A stretch of DNA of 64,000 nt from positions 16,102 to 80,101 of the forward strand of contig JAJECN010000029.1 in NCBI GenBank assembly GCA_022821965.1, written 5' to 3'. This stretch comes from Candidatus Poribacteria bacterium (GTDB lineage Bacteria; Poribacteria; WGA-4E; WGA-3G). The position numbers and the translations under genes were made by a program. This document shows positions 34,434-42,469 of this stretch, in pieces; the stretch's first letter is position 1, and every line of letters starts with the position of its first letter. The notes beneath the pieces were generated by a model. It had not been told where the DNA came from. It saw only the letters and a list, made by a program, of their open reading frames with translations, and did no database searches.

Positions 34434-35449
34434 ATTTCCGATAACAGGACAGGACGGTTCTCACGAAGCGATTTCAATGCAGCGAATCCTACCACAACAG
34501 GGGCACGTCCATCCGCACCCGTAACCGGTGGCGGTGTCCTCTCCTGAATGCACGCAAAGAACGCTTGCAACTCCGCGAGAAATGCGGGCTTGTAACGTTC
34601 CACAAAGAAATATGGGGGCGACGCAGCGCGGGTTCCTTCACTATCGCTAAAGGTAACAGTATCTATCGGCGGATTCGCCGCCGCAACCATCCCTTTTGAG
34701 CCGAAAACCTCGACCCGCTGGTCGTAACCGTACACAGCCTCTCTGCTGTTATCAATCGTTGCGATAACCCCATTCTGGAATTGTAAAGTGATGACCGTGG
34801 TATCAATATCTCCCGCCTCGCCAATTTTCGGATCAACACGCACCCCACCAACAGCATAGACCTCAACAACCTCGTCCCCAATGAGATAGCGCGCCATATC
34901 GAAATCGTGGATCGTCATGTCAAGAAAAATCCCGCCAGAGACCTTGACGTACTCAATCGGTGGTGGTACCGGATCCCGGCTCGTAATCCGCATGATGTGC
35001 GGCTCGCCAATCTCCCCAGAGGCAACCGCTTCACGGACCCGTGCGAAACTCGCATCAAACCGACGATTGAAACCGACCTGAAACTTAACCCCCGCTTTTT
35101 CCACAATTGCCAAGGTTTCATCAATCTGTTCCAAATCCAAGGAGATCGGTTTCTCACAAAATACGTGTTTCCCTGCCTTCGCGGCGGCTTGACTGATCTC
35201 AACATGTGTATCGGTAGCAGATGCCACCAACACTGCTTCAATCTGCGGGTCAGCCAAAAGGGTTGTATAATCGCTGGTTGTCTTTGGGACATTAAACTGC
35301 TTCGCAACGGACGTAACATCGGCGAGGTCCAAGCTGCAAATCGCAACCAATTCGGCTTCCGGGATATTCTGGGCGAGATGTTCAATATGCAGTTTACCGA
35401 TACGTCCTGCACCGACAACACCAACACCGATTTTTGAGGAGTTGTTCAT
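34430..35449 (-). CDS. iolG: inositol 2-dehydrogenase (Gfo/Idh/MocA family)
   Basis: It oxidises myo-inositol to scyllo-inosose with NAD. The 339-residue protein begins KIGVGVVGAGRIGKLHIEHL, carries EKPISLDLEQID with the family Glu-Lys-Pro, the GFNRRFDASF loop typical of inositol dehydrogenases and GGIFLDMTIHDFDMARYLIG with the catalytic Asp/His pair. The ATG at 35449 has AAAGG 6 bases upstream. An iolE-like gene is just upstream on the same strand, supporting the inositol call over other Gfo/Idh/MocA functions. The leader contains hairpin repeat copy B. Confidence 0.9.
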   Translation of the reverse strand: MNNSSKIGVGVVGAGRIGKLHIEHLAQNIPEAELVAICSLDLADVTSVAKQFNVPKTTSDYTTLLADPQIEAVLVASATDTHVEISQAAAKAGKHVFCEKPISLDLEQIDETLAIVEKAGVKFQVGFNRRFDASFARVREAVASGEIGEPHIMRITSRDPVPPPIEYVKVSGGIFLDMTIHDFDMARYLIGDEVVEVYAVGGVRVDPKIGEAGDIDTTVITLQFQNGVIATIDNSREAVYGYDQRVEVFGSKGMVAAANPPIDTVTFSDSEGTRAASPPYFFVERYKPAFLAELQAFFACIQERTPPPVTGADGRAPVVVGFAALKSLRENRPVLLSEI

Positions 35450-35464
35450 CAAAGACCTTTATTA

Positions 35465-35494
35465 AAAGTAGTAAGCACACGCCGTGTGCCGTAA
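35465..35494 (-). repeat. 30-bp hairpin repeat in the iolG leader (copy B)
   Basis: The stem GCACAC/GTGTGC lies about 16 bases before the iolG ATG and is 28/30 identical to 12213-12242. The rest of the spacer to 35552 has no other recognisable signal. Confidence 0.75.
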
Positions 35495-35552
35495 CCTAAG
35501 TTAGACGTTCCGTGCTAACAACAAATCAATATACACACTGTAATCTTTACCA

Positions 35553-36446
35553 CTATAAGATTGAATTCAGATACCGAAGATTCCGCTCGGCACTCTCATA
35601 AGGACTGCCCATCCCCGGCAAGACATCCTGTTCAACGACGATCCAACCATCGTAGTTCCGCTTCCGTAATTCTGCAAGGAACGCAGGAAAGTCAACATCT
35701 CCCTTGCCCAACTCGCAAAAAACACCGTTTCCAACAGACGCAAAATAATCCCACTCATTTTTCCGAGAACGGGCAGCGATATCGGGATGGCAATCCTTGA
35801 AATGGACGTGCCAGACCCGCTCCACATGACGGGTAAACGCCTCAATCGGATCACCACCACCGAACCGATAATGTCCCGTATCGAAACACAACCCGATGAG
35901 GTTCGGATCCGTGTGTTCCATCAATGTATCCACTTCCGCCGCTGTTTCCACATACCCTGCACAATGCGGATGAAAAACAGTGCGAAGTCCGGTCTCATCT
36001 CGGACAGATTGGGCAATACGGTGCGCGCCCTTTACAAAAGTATCCCACTGTGGTGGTGTTAAGCCGTGCTCAGGACGAACACGCCCAGCATAGCGGGTCC
36101 GTACTTCCGTGGTAGCGTTGTCGTCTGAAAGCACGATGAACGGCGTATCCTCGGCGGTATCCGCTAACAAGCGTGCGTGACGCAGTGCTGATGCTTCACC
36201 TGCAGCATGTGTTCCCTCATCGGCGAGCGCGACAGCTACAAACGCTCCCAACAGTGTTAATTGTCGCTTCGCAAGCTCGTCACGGAGCTGCCCTGCCTCT
36301 GTCGGCATAAACCCCCAATCACCCAATTCGGTGCCAAGGTAACCGATGGCGTGCATCTCGTCTAACACTTGCACGTAGTCGGGTGCTTCACCGTCCAACT
36401 CAAACTCAAGCACACCCCACGAACACGGGGCATTTGCTATTTTCAT
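35553..36446 (-). CDS. IolE-like inosose dehydratase/sugar phosphate isomerase-epimerase
   Basis: A 297-residue xylose-isomerase-like TIM barrel. NAPCSWGV at the N-terminus is characteristic of IolE (myo-inosose-2 dehydratase). Later metal ligands lie in FHPHCAGYVET, GLCFDTGHYRFGG and VWHVHFKDCHPD, ending WIVVEQDV. With iolG downstream on the same strand, dehydration of inosose is the best guess; hydroxypyruvate isomerase or another barrel epimerase is possible. The start is four bases after the stop of the restriction-endonuclease-like gene, so it is transcribed with or through the defence-like cluster. Confidence 0.8.
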   Translation of the reverse strand: MKIANAPCSWGVLEFELDGEAPDYVQVLDEMHAIGYLGTELGDWGFMPTEAGQLRDELAKRQLTLLGAFVAVALADEGTHAAGEASALRHARLLADTAEDTPFIVLSDDNATTEVRTRYAGRVRPEHGLTPPQWDTFVKGAHRIAQSVRDETGLRTVFHPHCAGYVETAAEVDTLMEHTDPNLIGLCFDTGHYRFGGGDPIEAFTRHVERVWHVHFKDCHPDIAARSRKNEWDYFASVGNGVFCELGKGDVDFPAFLAELRKRNYDGWIVVEQDVLPGMGSPYESAERNLRYLNSIL

Positions 36447-36450
36447 GATG

Positions 36451-37275
36451 CTACTGGCTTTCTCCTATGACCTGTTTAAGATCCTCAATGAAATGTTCAA
36501 AAAGCTTGACCTTATCACTTTCCTCAAGTGCTTCCGCCGTTAGGACATAAGTACCATCAAGTTCTATCTCTGCAATGACCCGCTCTCTGTTTGGTAAGTA
36601 GATAATCTTCAGGGTTTCATCTATGTCAGCCGTGATGAGATAGAATTTGATAGAGACTTTATTTTTGTCTGCCTGAAGTTTGCGTTTCCAATAAGCTTTT
36701 TCAATAATTCGGTTTTTCAAATTAACCGCGCACGAGATTAAAGCAATAACGCGCGAATTTTCAGGCGTGTAAATAACGAAATCAATATTTGGAAGGTAAG
36801 AATTGAATTCTCCGTAATCAATTGTCAAATGCTGTTTAACGTCCTCCAATTCTTTAGATAGGGTGCCGCTTTTCTCTAACGCATAGCGGTTAACTACTTT
36901 CATCCCCAACTTTTCAATTAGATCGGTGATAATATGTCGAATACGTTCTCGAAAAGTGCTTCCCTCAGCAGCACGCCAGCTTTTTCCCATCTCTCCGGTC
37001 AAAGAAGCGGTTAAAACCTCAAAGGCAACAGCATCCTCAAGGCTACCATCCCATAAAATAGATTCTCCATAACGTTCTCTGAGTTGGTACTTGATATCGC
37101 TCGTGTAATCAACGATACTGAAATCAATAACATTCCTGTCCATCAGAATGTCTACCAATGTGTCATCATACCCCATCTCATAAAGAGCGTCCGCAAGGAT
37201 GTTTCTCCTTCCATCAAGACTGGTCCCTCCACGCGCTGTTGGGGCTGCTTTAATAGATTCAGTTGTATTATCCAC
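36451..37275 (-). CDS. restriction-endonuclease-like protein (PD-(D/E)XK type), active site possibly altered
   Basis: A 274-residue protein starting at GTG (37275) with GAGGAGGG 7 bases upstream. The C-terminal half has an NIDFVIYTPENSRVIALISC pattern followed by NLKNRIIEKAYWKRKLQ. This is close to the D-x(n)-ISCK-x-LRER-x-AYW block of a group of type II restriction enzymes that I know from pattern only. At the place of the expected Lys the protein reads ISCAVNLK, so catalysis may be lost or shifted to a later Lys. No methyltransferase gene is adjacent. It follows the DUF262-HNH gene by 23 bases. The defence assignment is inference. Confidence 0.5.
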   Translation of the reverse strand: MDNTTESIKAAPTARGGTSLDGRRNILADALYEMGYDDTLVDILMDRNVIDFSIVDYTSDIKYQLRERYGESILWDGSLEDAVAFEVLTASLTGEMGKSWRAAEGSTFRERIRHIITDLIEKLGMKVVNRYALEKSGTLSKELEDVKQHLTIDYGEFNSYLPNIDFVIYTPENSRVIALISCAVNLKNRIIEKAYWKRKLQADKNKVSIKFYLITADIDETLKIIYLPNRERVIAEIELDGTYVLTAEALEESDKVKLFEHFIEDLKQVIGESQ

Positions 37276-37298
37276 AGCGTAGCCCTCCTCAACCTATG

Positions 37299-39071
37299 CT
37301 ACAAGGAGAAGTAGTAATCCCGTATCTTGGCGACCATGAGCTTTTTACGCTCCTCCAGAAACTCATCGTAGTTTTCAAAAATTGCTGTGTCTGTCTCACT
37401 GAACGGAATACAGTGAGCTTTGAAATTGGCATGCAAATCTTCTAGGTTGTCTATACCACCATAGCGAGGTTCACCCTCTCTACACCCCATTTGCAACTCT
37501 GAAAAATACCTTGCAGGTGCAGCATAACCTATTGAACGATTAATTTCTTCTTGGGTCACTACAAGATTAGCAAGTTGATTGTGTTTACTCTTGGCAATAT
37601 TTATCTCCCGTAGGTGATTCTTTGGAAATATATGGTGAATGTCCCTCTGGCTCGCAAAAAGGTCACGGACTGTGCTATCGCTAGATAGAAAACCTTTGTC
37701 ATTTACTTTAATTTGGCTCGCCAGAAATAGATTGAAATAGACGTTTTTAAATCCCGACGCATTCAAGTTTTTCCCAAATTCCTCATTCCAAAACGCATCC
37801 GAAAGCTCTGATCGCTTTAGTCCCTCAAGATACGCCTCTGCTCCATTTTCGGCGTTCATACCTCGGACATCTTCACCCAAAGTAGCTTGTGGCTCACCGC
37901 TATATCTACCTGTGAGTACTGACATCACAAACCATTGGCGCACCAATTTTTCAATTTGGCTAGCATCCATACTCTGCGCGCGTAAGGTTAGAAAAAGGAT
38001 ATACGCAGAATTAACAGCGTTTCTTGCTGTAAGCATTGATGCATTTATGAATCCCGCCGATCGTAATATCCTCACAAAGCGTTTGAAATGAGTTTTGTTT
38101 ATATAGTTCCGAATACCGTCTTCAAGTTGATGAAAGGTATCTTCTACAGAGTCACCCGAGAGCAAATCTACCAAATTGGTTAAGTCTCCACGCTTGAATT
38201 TTGATGCAAAAACCACTCGAAGCATATCAGTATAAGCAGGAACGTAAATATTATCACGCCAATTTTTTAGCCATTCCATTGCACGAAAGTAATCAGTAGC
38301 GGCGAAAGCAGAATCTGCAGCAGCTAAACGAGCATACGCCTCCGGGACAGTTGCGAGATGACAAAAATAATCAACAGACTGGCGCAATAGGTGCCCGTTA
38401 TGTTGTTCACTTGCAGCCATTTTGGACATAGCAAAATCGGCTGCGCTCAAACTTACACCTGTCCCATTAATACGGACAAAAATCTCGACAACAGTTTCTA
38501 CATCCAGGTCCGCGCTAAGCTCAACGACCCCCAAAGAATTGTTGCGAATCTCATAAAGTCTACCTATACGTTCCGCAGCTTCGTATCTGTCCACTCCCTC
38601 GTTCCTCTCACAGTACGCCTCAATTAATTGAAACAGCCCCGAATTAGAATTGAAGACAGTGGAGATGTCAGAAATCCAGCCTGAATCTTGCTGGATAGCG
38701 CGAGTTGCCACCGCAAATTCTTCTCTATCCGGATGAAAGGCTATTTGAATTCGCTGCTCCCTATATTTTTTCGTCAAAATCTCTTTCCCCAGCAGCGCGG
38801 CGCGAAGGGCCATCATTCGTTGTTGCCCGTCAATTAAGATATGTTCACGGATTGATAATTGCCCAGCTCGGAGGGGGACCTCTGACTTTGGCCAAGTAAT
38901 GATATAGCCAACAGGATATCCATGGTAAAGTGAATCAATAAAATTTCGCACCTTTGGAGCTGTCCAAACGAAAGGTCTTTGAATTTCGGGAACAGCAATT
39001 TGTCCAGATCTAATCCAACCTAACAACGTTTCAATAGGATATTGGTGTAACGAGTAACGTGGAGTTTGCAT
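37299..39071 (-). CDS. DUF262-HNH (GmrSD/SspE-like) nuclease
   Basis: A 590-residue protein. The N-terminal DUF262 domain has IAVPEIQRPFVWTAPKV and the nucleotide-binding ILIDGQQRMMAL motif. A helical middle and a C-terminal HNH/DUF1524-like domain with QRDIHHIFPKNHL, then NQLANLVV, NRSIG and PARYF follow. The GmrS (DUF262) plus GmrD (DUF1524) pair cleaves modified phage DNA using NTP, and fused versions are known (BrxU, SspE). The ATG at 39071 is supported by GGAAGG 5 bases upstream; the frame from 39098 is not. It lies in a minus-strand cluster with TPR/FRG genes and a restriction-like gene. Confidence 0.85.
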   Translation of the reverse strand: MQTPRYSLHQYPIETLLGWIRSGQIAVPEIQRPFVWTAPKVRNFIDSLYHGYPVGYIITWPKSEVPLRAGQLSIREHILIDGQQRMMALRAALLGKEILTKKYREQRIQIAFHPDREEFAVATRAIQQDSGWISDISTVFNSNSGLFQLIEAYCERNEGVDRYEAAERIGRLYEIRNNSLGVVELSADLDVETVVEIFVRINGTGVSLSAADFAMSKMAASEQHNGHLLRQSVDYFCHLATVPEAYARLAAADSAFAATDYFRAMEWLKNWRDNIYVPAYTDMLRVVFASKFKRGDLTNLVDLLSGDSVEDTFHQLEDGIRNYINKTHFKRFVRILRSAGFINASMLTARNAVNSAYILFLTLRAQSMDASQIEKLVRQWFVMSVLTGRYSGEPQATLGEDVRGMNAENGAEAYLEGLKRSELSDAFWNEEFGKNLNASGFKNVYFNLFLASQIKVNDKGFLSSDSTVRDLFASQRDIHHIFPKNHLREINIAKSKHNQLANLVVTQEEINRSIGYAAPARYFSELQMGCREGEPRYGGIDNLEDLHANFKAHCIPFSETDTAIFENYDEFLEERKKLMVAKIRDYYFSL

Positions 39072-39117
39072 TCTACCTTCCTTCACAATCAGGATCACAT
39101 ATCAAGTTTCGGTTCTA

Positions 39118-39954
39118 TTATCGCCTCAACATAACCGCGATGTTCTCGGGTAACCGAACATCATTTTTTCGCTCAAAGTCAGTAACGCTTTTGTACATCG
39201 TATGAAAGATATTGATGATATTCACCCTTAAATTCCTGGCAAAAATCAGGTTCAATTTAGCACTTTCCCATTCTTTTACATGTAATAACATTATGCCGCG
39301 AACAGCGTAGGCATTAGTAAATCTTGGTTCGAGTTCCAGGACCCTATCATAATCTTGAAGAGCAGACGCAAATTCACTTACACGGAAGTAAGCCAAGCCG
39401 CGCTTGATATAAGCGTCTGTAAGTATTGGAACCAATTCTATCGCTTTGCTATAATCTACGATAGCTTGCTCATACTCACCTTTTTCGTAGTAAGCGGTAC
39501 CACGATCATAATAGACTTCGGGATAATCGGGTCGGAGTTTCATCTCCTTACTATAGTCTGCGATGGCTTGCTCATATTTGCCCGTACTACGGTGAATGTC
39601 AGCGCGGTAGCCATATCCATCAGCGTGTGTGGGGTCAATTTCTACTGCCATACTAAAGTCATCTATAGCTTTATCATACGCATCCCCCTCGACGTAAAGC
39701 TTACCACGATTGTAATATGCTTCAGCATGATCCGATTTAAGATCTATCGCCTTGGTATAATCTATGATAGCTCTGTCAAAATCAACTTTACCACGATACG
39801 CATTACCGCGATTGTAATAAGCTTGAGCATGATTGGGTTCGCGTCCTATGACTTCGCTAAAGTCCGCGATGGCTTTGTCATATTGACGTTTTTTGTAGTA
39901 AGCGATACCACGATTGTAATATGACTCAGTATCATTAGGTCTATACGTTACCAC
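39118..39954 (-). CDS. TPR protein, apparent 5'-truncated copy of the FRG-TPR gene
   Basis: A 278-residue protein of about seven TPR repeats (34-residue units such as AYYNRGNAYRGKVDFDRAII). The conserved C-terminal module (KEWESAKLNLIFARN, DFERKNDVRLPENIAVMLRR) is also at the end of the upstream FRG-TPR protein (EQKNGVELPEDIAAMLRQQ). Codons upstream of the GTG start (EYSEVV) continue the TPR pattern back to a TAA, so the gene begins inside a repeat. A GGGAG site 9 bases before GTG could allow translation. It lies 33 bases after the FRG-TPR stop. Expression and function are uncertain; it may buffer or extend the partner. Confidence 0.75.
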   Translation of the reverse strand: MVTYRPNDTESYYNRGIAYYKKRQYDKAIADFSEVIGREPNHAQAYYNRGNAYRGKVDFDRAIIDYTKAIDLKSDHAEAYYNRGKLYVEGDAYDKAIDDFSMAVEIDPTHADGYGYRADIHRSTGKYEQAIADYSKEMKLRPDYPEVYYDRGTAYYEKGEYEQAIVDYSKAIELVPILTDAYIKRGLAYFRVSEFASALQDYDRVLELEPRFTNAYAVRGIMLLHVKEWESAKLNLIFARNLRVNIINIFHTMYKSVTDFERKNDVRLPENIAVMLRR

Positions 39955-41150
39955 TTCACTATACTCCCTATTCGATGGGTTTTAGACTCACTGCTGCCTC
40001 AACATCGCCGCGATGTCTTCCGGTAACTCAACACCGTTTTTCTGCTCAAAGTCCTCAACGCTTTCATAATCGTTACGAAATGAAGCAATAACATCGACTC
40101 CCTTATTTGTTGCGAAAGTTAGGTCTGTTCTGGCTTCTTCCCATTTCCTTAGGTGTAACCAAGCCTCACCGCGATTGCAATATACCTCCGCAAAATCAGG
40201 TTTAATCTCTATTCCCTTGTTATAGTCTTCTATTGCCTTGGCATACTCGCCTCTTCTATAATAAATGATACCACGATTGTTATATGTCCCAGCATAATCG
40301 GGCTTCAGTTTTATTACCATATTATAGTCCTGAATAGCACGTTCAAAATCGCCCGTTACGCGGTAAGCTTCGCCCCGATTGGCATAGGCATTAATATAAT
40401 CAGGTTTCAACTCTATCGCCTTGTTATAGTCTTGGATGGCACATTCAAGATCGCCTTTACGAAAGTAAGCAACGCCGCGATTGTTATATGCATCAGCATA
40501 ATCGGATTCAAGTTCAATTGCATGGCTATAATCTTGTATCGCCTTGTCCCAGTCCCCTTTAGCACCGTAGGAGATTCCTCGATTGACGTATATATTGACA
40601 TGGCTTTGATTCAGCGTGATTGCTGCATCATAATCTTTTATTGCCTTATCATGGTTACCTTTCAAAGCGTAAATAATTCCGCGATTATGTAACGCTTCGA
40701 CAAAGTTTGGCTTGAGTACGATTGCTGTAGTATAGTTTTGAAATTCTTGGTCCCGGTCACCCATTTCTCTATAGACTATGCCCAGAGCGTAATATGCGTC
40801 GGCAAAGCCCGGTTTTAGTTCGATTGCTGCGTTATGGTTTTCAATAGCCTTGTCGTATTCGCCTTTTTTCTCATAAGCAACACCAAGATTATGATACACT
40901 TCGGCAAAATCATTTTTCAGGGATAAAGCTATTTTAAAGTCTGCGATAGCTTTATCGAATTCGCCTTTGGCGGCGAATGCCCCGCCGCGATTCGCATATC
41001 CCTCTGTATAATAAGGTGCCATTGCTATCACCCTGTTAAAGTTTCTTATGGCATTATCAATCTCCCCCTTTTTGTGATAGGCTAAACCGCGATTGTTATG
41101 AGCGACAACAAGTCCAGGATTAAGTTCTAAGACTTTGCTATAATGCTCAA
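39250..41150. repeat. 102-bp-period TPR-coding repeat DNA
   Basis: Both TPR genes are built of 102-bp units (34 codons) whose DNA remains visibly alike, for example the recurring ATTGTAATA, GCATAATC and TCTATAGC words. Recombination between the two genes is a simple explanation for the shorter copy. These are coding repeats, not a CRISPR array. Confidence 0.8.
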
Positions 41151-41994
41151 CAGATTTTTCATACCAGTTGTCCTTTTCTACCTGATCTTTTGCTAAATCT
41201 CCTCTATTTTGACAGGTCATTCCTTTATAAAATGCAGTGTAATCACTACTATGGATGCGTCGGTTTTCAATAAAACCGTGGAGGTCGTTGTAAATGGTTT
41301 TGGTAGATATATCATGATGCTTTTGCAAATAGTCTAACATGTGTGTTTTTAGATCTTCCGGGATACAGATTACTTTGTATTGTGTAGGATCAATAAAACC
41401 TGTTCCAGCCTGAACAAATATACTTTTTTGGGATGTAACGCGATTGATAATTTTAGTTGGTTTTATGACCTCGTAGACTTCTGACTGGTTTTCAAGTAAA
41501 ATAATCCTCCCAGGTTCACTATGAGATCCATCACAAGCAAAGAAAAGCGCTACGAGATAATCAGTAGTGAAGTCAATCAGATTAGTTTTACCTCCGTGAT
41601 GCTGAAGTTCGGTTAATATTTCAAAATCACTAGCAGTTTCTTCAAGGTATCCCTTTGCTTCACCCAGAATTTCCTGCTGGACAACCCTAATATCAAAGGA
41701 ATCTGCTTCAATCTCTTTTTCGTATTCCCGGTAGAGATTTGAGGAAACTTTCAGATGACATTCAGGTTCACCTCGATAGATGTAGTCTCCATCAGCGGAT
41801 TTTTCAACTATCTCTTGAATTTTTTCCAAAACTCTACTGGGTTCATTAGGGATTTCCATCAGCGTAACAGATTCATCCTGCAACCCAGCTTCATCTTCGG
41901 CAACGGCTTCATCTTCAGTCTGATTTTCATAATAATCAATGACCTTTTGCACACGTTCCTCATCCCAGCCAGGGGGAAAATCATTCTGTTTCAT
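39988..41994 (-). CDS. antitoxin-like N-terminus fused to FRG domain and TPR array
   Basis: A 668-residue protein with three parts. Residues 1-65 (NDFPPGWDEERVQKVI, then ENQTEDEAVAEDEA and MEIPNE) look like a complete small antitoxin of the kind I know to be encoded beside DUF4258/BrnT-like toxins. Residues 80-230 form an FRG domain (DYIYRGEPE, LQHHGGKTNLIDFTTDYLVALFFA), found in defence-associated and stress proteins. Residues 270-640 hold about 11 TPR repeats, then the DFEQKNGVELPEDIAAMLRQQ end. The ATG overlaps the stop of the toxin-like gene (ATGA), so the two are translationally coupled. Domain calls are good; the antitoxin fusion is an inference. Confidence 0.8.
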   Translation of the reverse strand: MKQNDFPPGWDEERVQKVIDYYENQTEDEAVAEDEAGLQDESVTLMEIPNEPSRVLEKIQEIVEKSADGDYIYRGEPECHLKVSSNLYREYEKEIEADSFDIRVVQQEILGEAKGYLEETASDFEILTELQHHGGKTNLIDFTTDYLVALFFACDGSHSEPGRIILLENQSEVYEVIKPTKIINRVTSQKSIFVQAGTGFIDPTQYKVICIPEDLKTHMLDYLQKHHDISTKTIYNDLHGFIENRRIHSSDYTAFYKGMTCQNRGDLAKDQVEKDNWYEKSVEHYSKVLELNPGLVVAHNNRGLAYHKKGEIDNAIRNFNRVIAMAPYYTEGYANRGGAFAAKGEFDKAIADFKIALSLKNDFAEVYHNLGVAYEKKGEYDKAIENHNAAIELKPGFADAYYALGIVYREMGDRDQEFQNYTTAIVLKPNFVEALHNRGIIYALKGNHDKAIKDYDAAITLNQSHVNIYVNRGISYGAKGDWDKAIQDYSHAIELESDYADAYNNRGVAYFRKGDLECAIQDYNKAIELKPDYINAYANRGEAYRVTGDFERAIQDYNMVIKLKPDYAGTYNNRGIIYYRRGEYAKAIEDYNKGIEIKPDFAEVYCNRGEAWLHLRKWEEARTDLTFATNKGVDVIASFRNDYESVEDFEQKNGVELPEDIAAMLRQQ

Positions 41995-42278
41995 CGTCTA
42001 CCTCTCCGTCGTTGTCGTCGGCGGTAAGCCGTTAAAGCTTTCCCCTTCAATTCGTAAGCCGTAAGCACAAAAACACTATTAGGTTGGGGATCGCGAAGAT
42101 AAACGACTCGTAAATAGCGTCCCGCTCGTGTTTGACCTATAGCAACTCTTGAACCATCACGTCCTGCCCTGTCTTCGCCAGGATTCAGTAACACATCTTC
42201 AACTTCATCCTCGTCAACATTATGGTTGTAAATATGGGGCAAGCCGGTTTCTCGATCGCTATTAAAGCGAATATTCAT
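41991..42278 (-). CDS. DUF4258/BrnT-like toxin candidate
   Basis: A 95-residue basic protein: NHNVDEDEVEDVLLNPGED, then RVAIGQTRAGRYLRVVYLRD, then SVFVLTAYELKGKALTAYRR and an Arg-rich end. The order (acidic helix with VL-x-NP, then GxTxxGRxLxVVY, then VxTAY) is that of DUF4258/BrnT proteins with a RelE-like fold that act as ribonuclease toxins. GAGGAAC precedes the ATG. Its stop overlaps the start of the gene carrying the antitoxin-like domain, the usual toxin-antitoxin arrangement. Toxicity has not been shown. Confidence 0.75.
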   Translation of the reverse strand: MNIRFNSDRETGLPHIYNHNVDEDEVEDVLLNPGEDRAGRDGSRVAIGQTRAGRYLRVVYLRDPQPNSVFVLTAYELKGKALTAYRRRQRRRGRR

Positions 42279-42392
42279 TTACTGTTCCTCAATTGGTATC
42301 CGTGCTTCGCGCCCTTAGACAGGAGAATTAAGGTAATTATATCACAACCCAACTCATGTCGCAAATTGTTTCTGTTTCGGAAAAATATAAAT

Positions 42393-42421
42393 TTCACCAA
42401 TAAACCCAAATATGATATACT
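42393..42421 (+). promoter_or_regulatory. sigma-70-type promoter for the gene at 42470
   Basis: TTCACC at 42393-42398, a 17-base spacer and TATACT at 42416-42421, about 48 bases before the ATG. The -10 is 5/6; the -35 is moderate. Confidence 0.45.
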
Positions 42422-42469
42422 GCAATCAACCGTAACCCAAAGATTCCACCCCTTCATAGGAGCAAAGAG

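Noticed and set aside
39250..41150. Regular repeats that could suggest a CRISPR array
   Set aside because: The period is 102 bp, units are coding and diverged, and they translate to TPR motifs.
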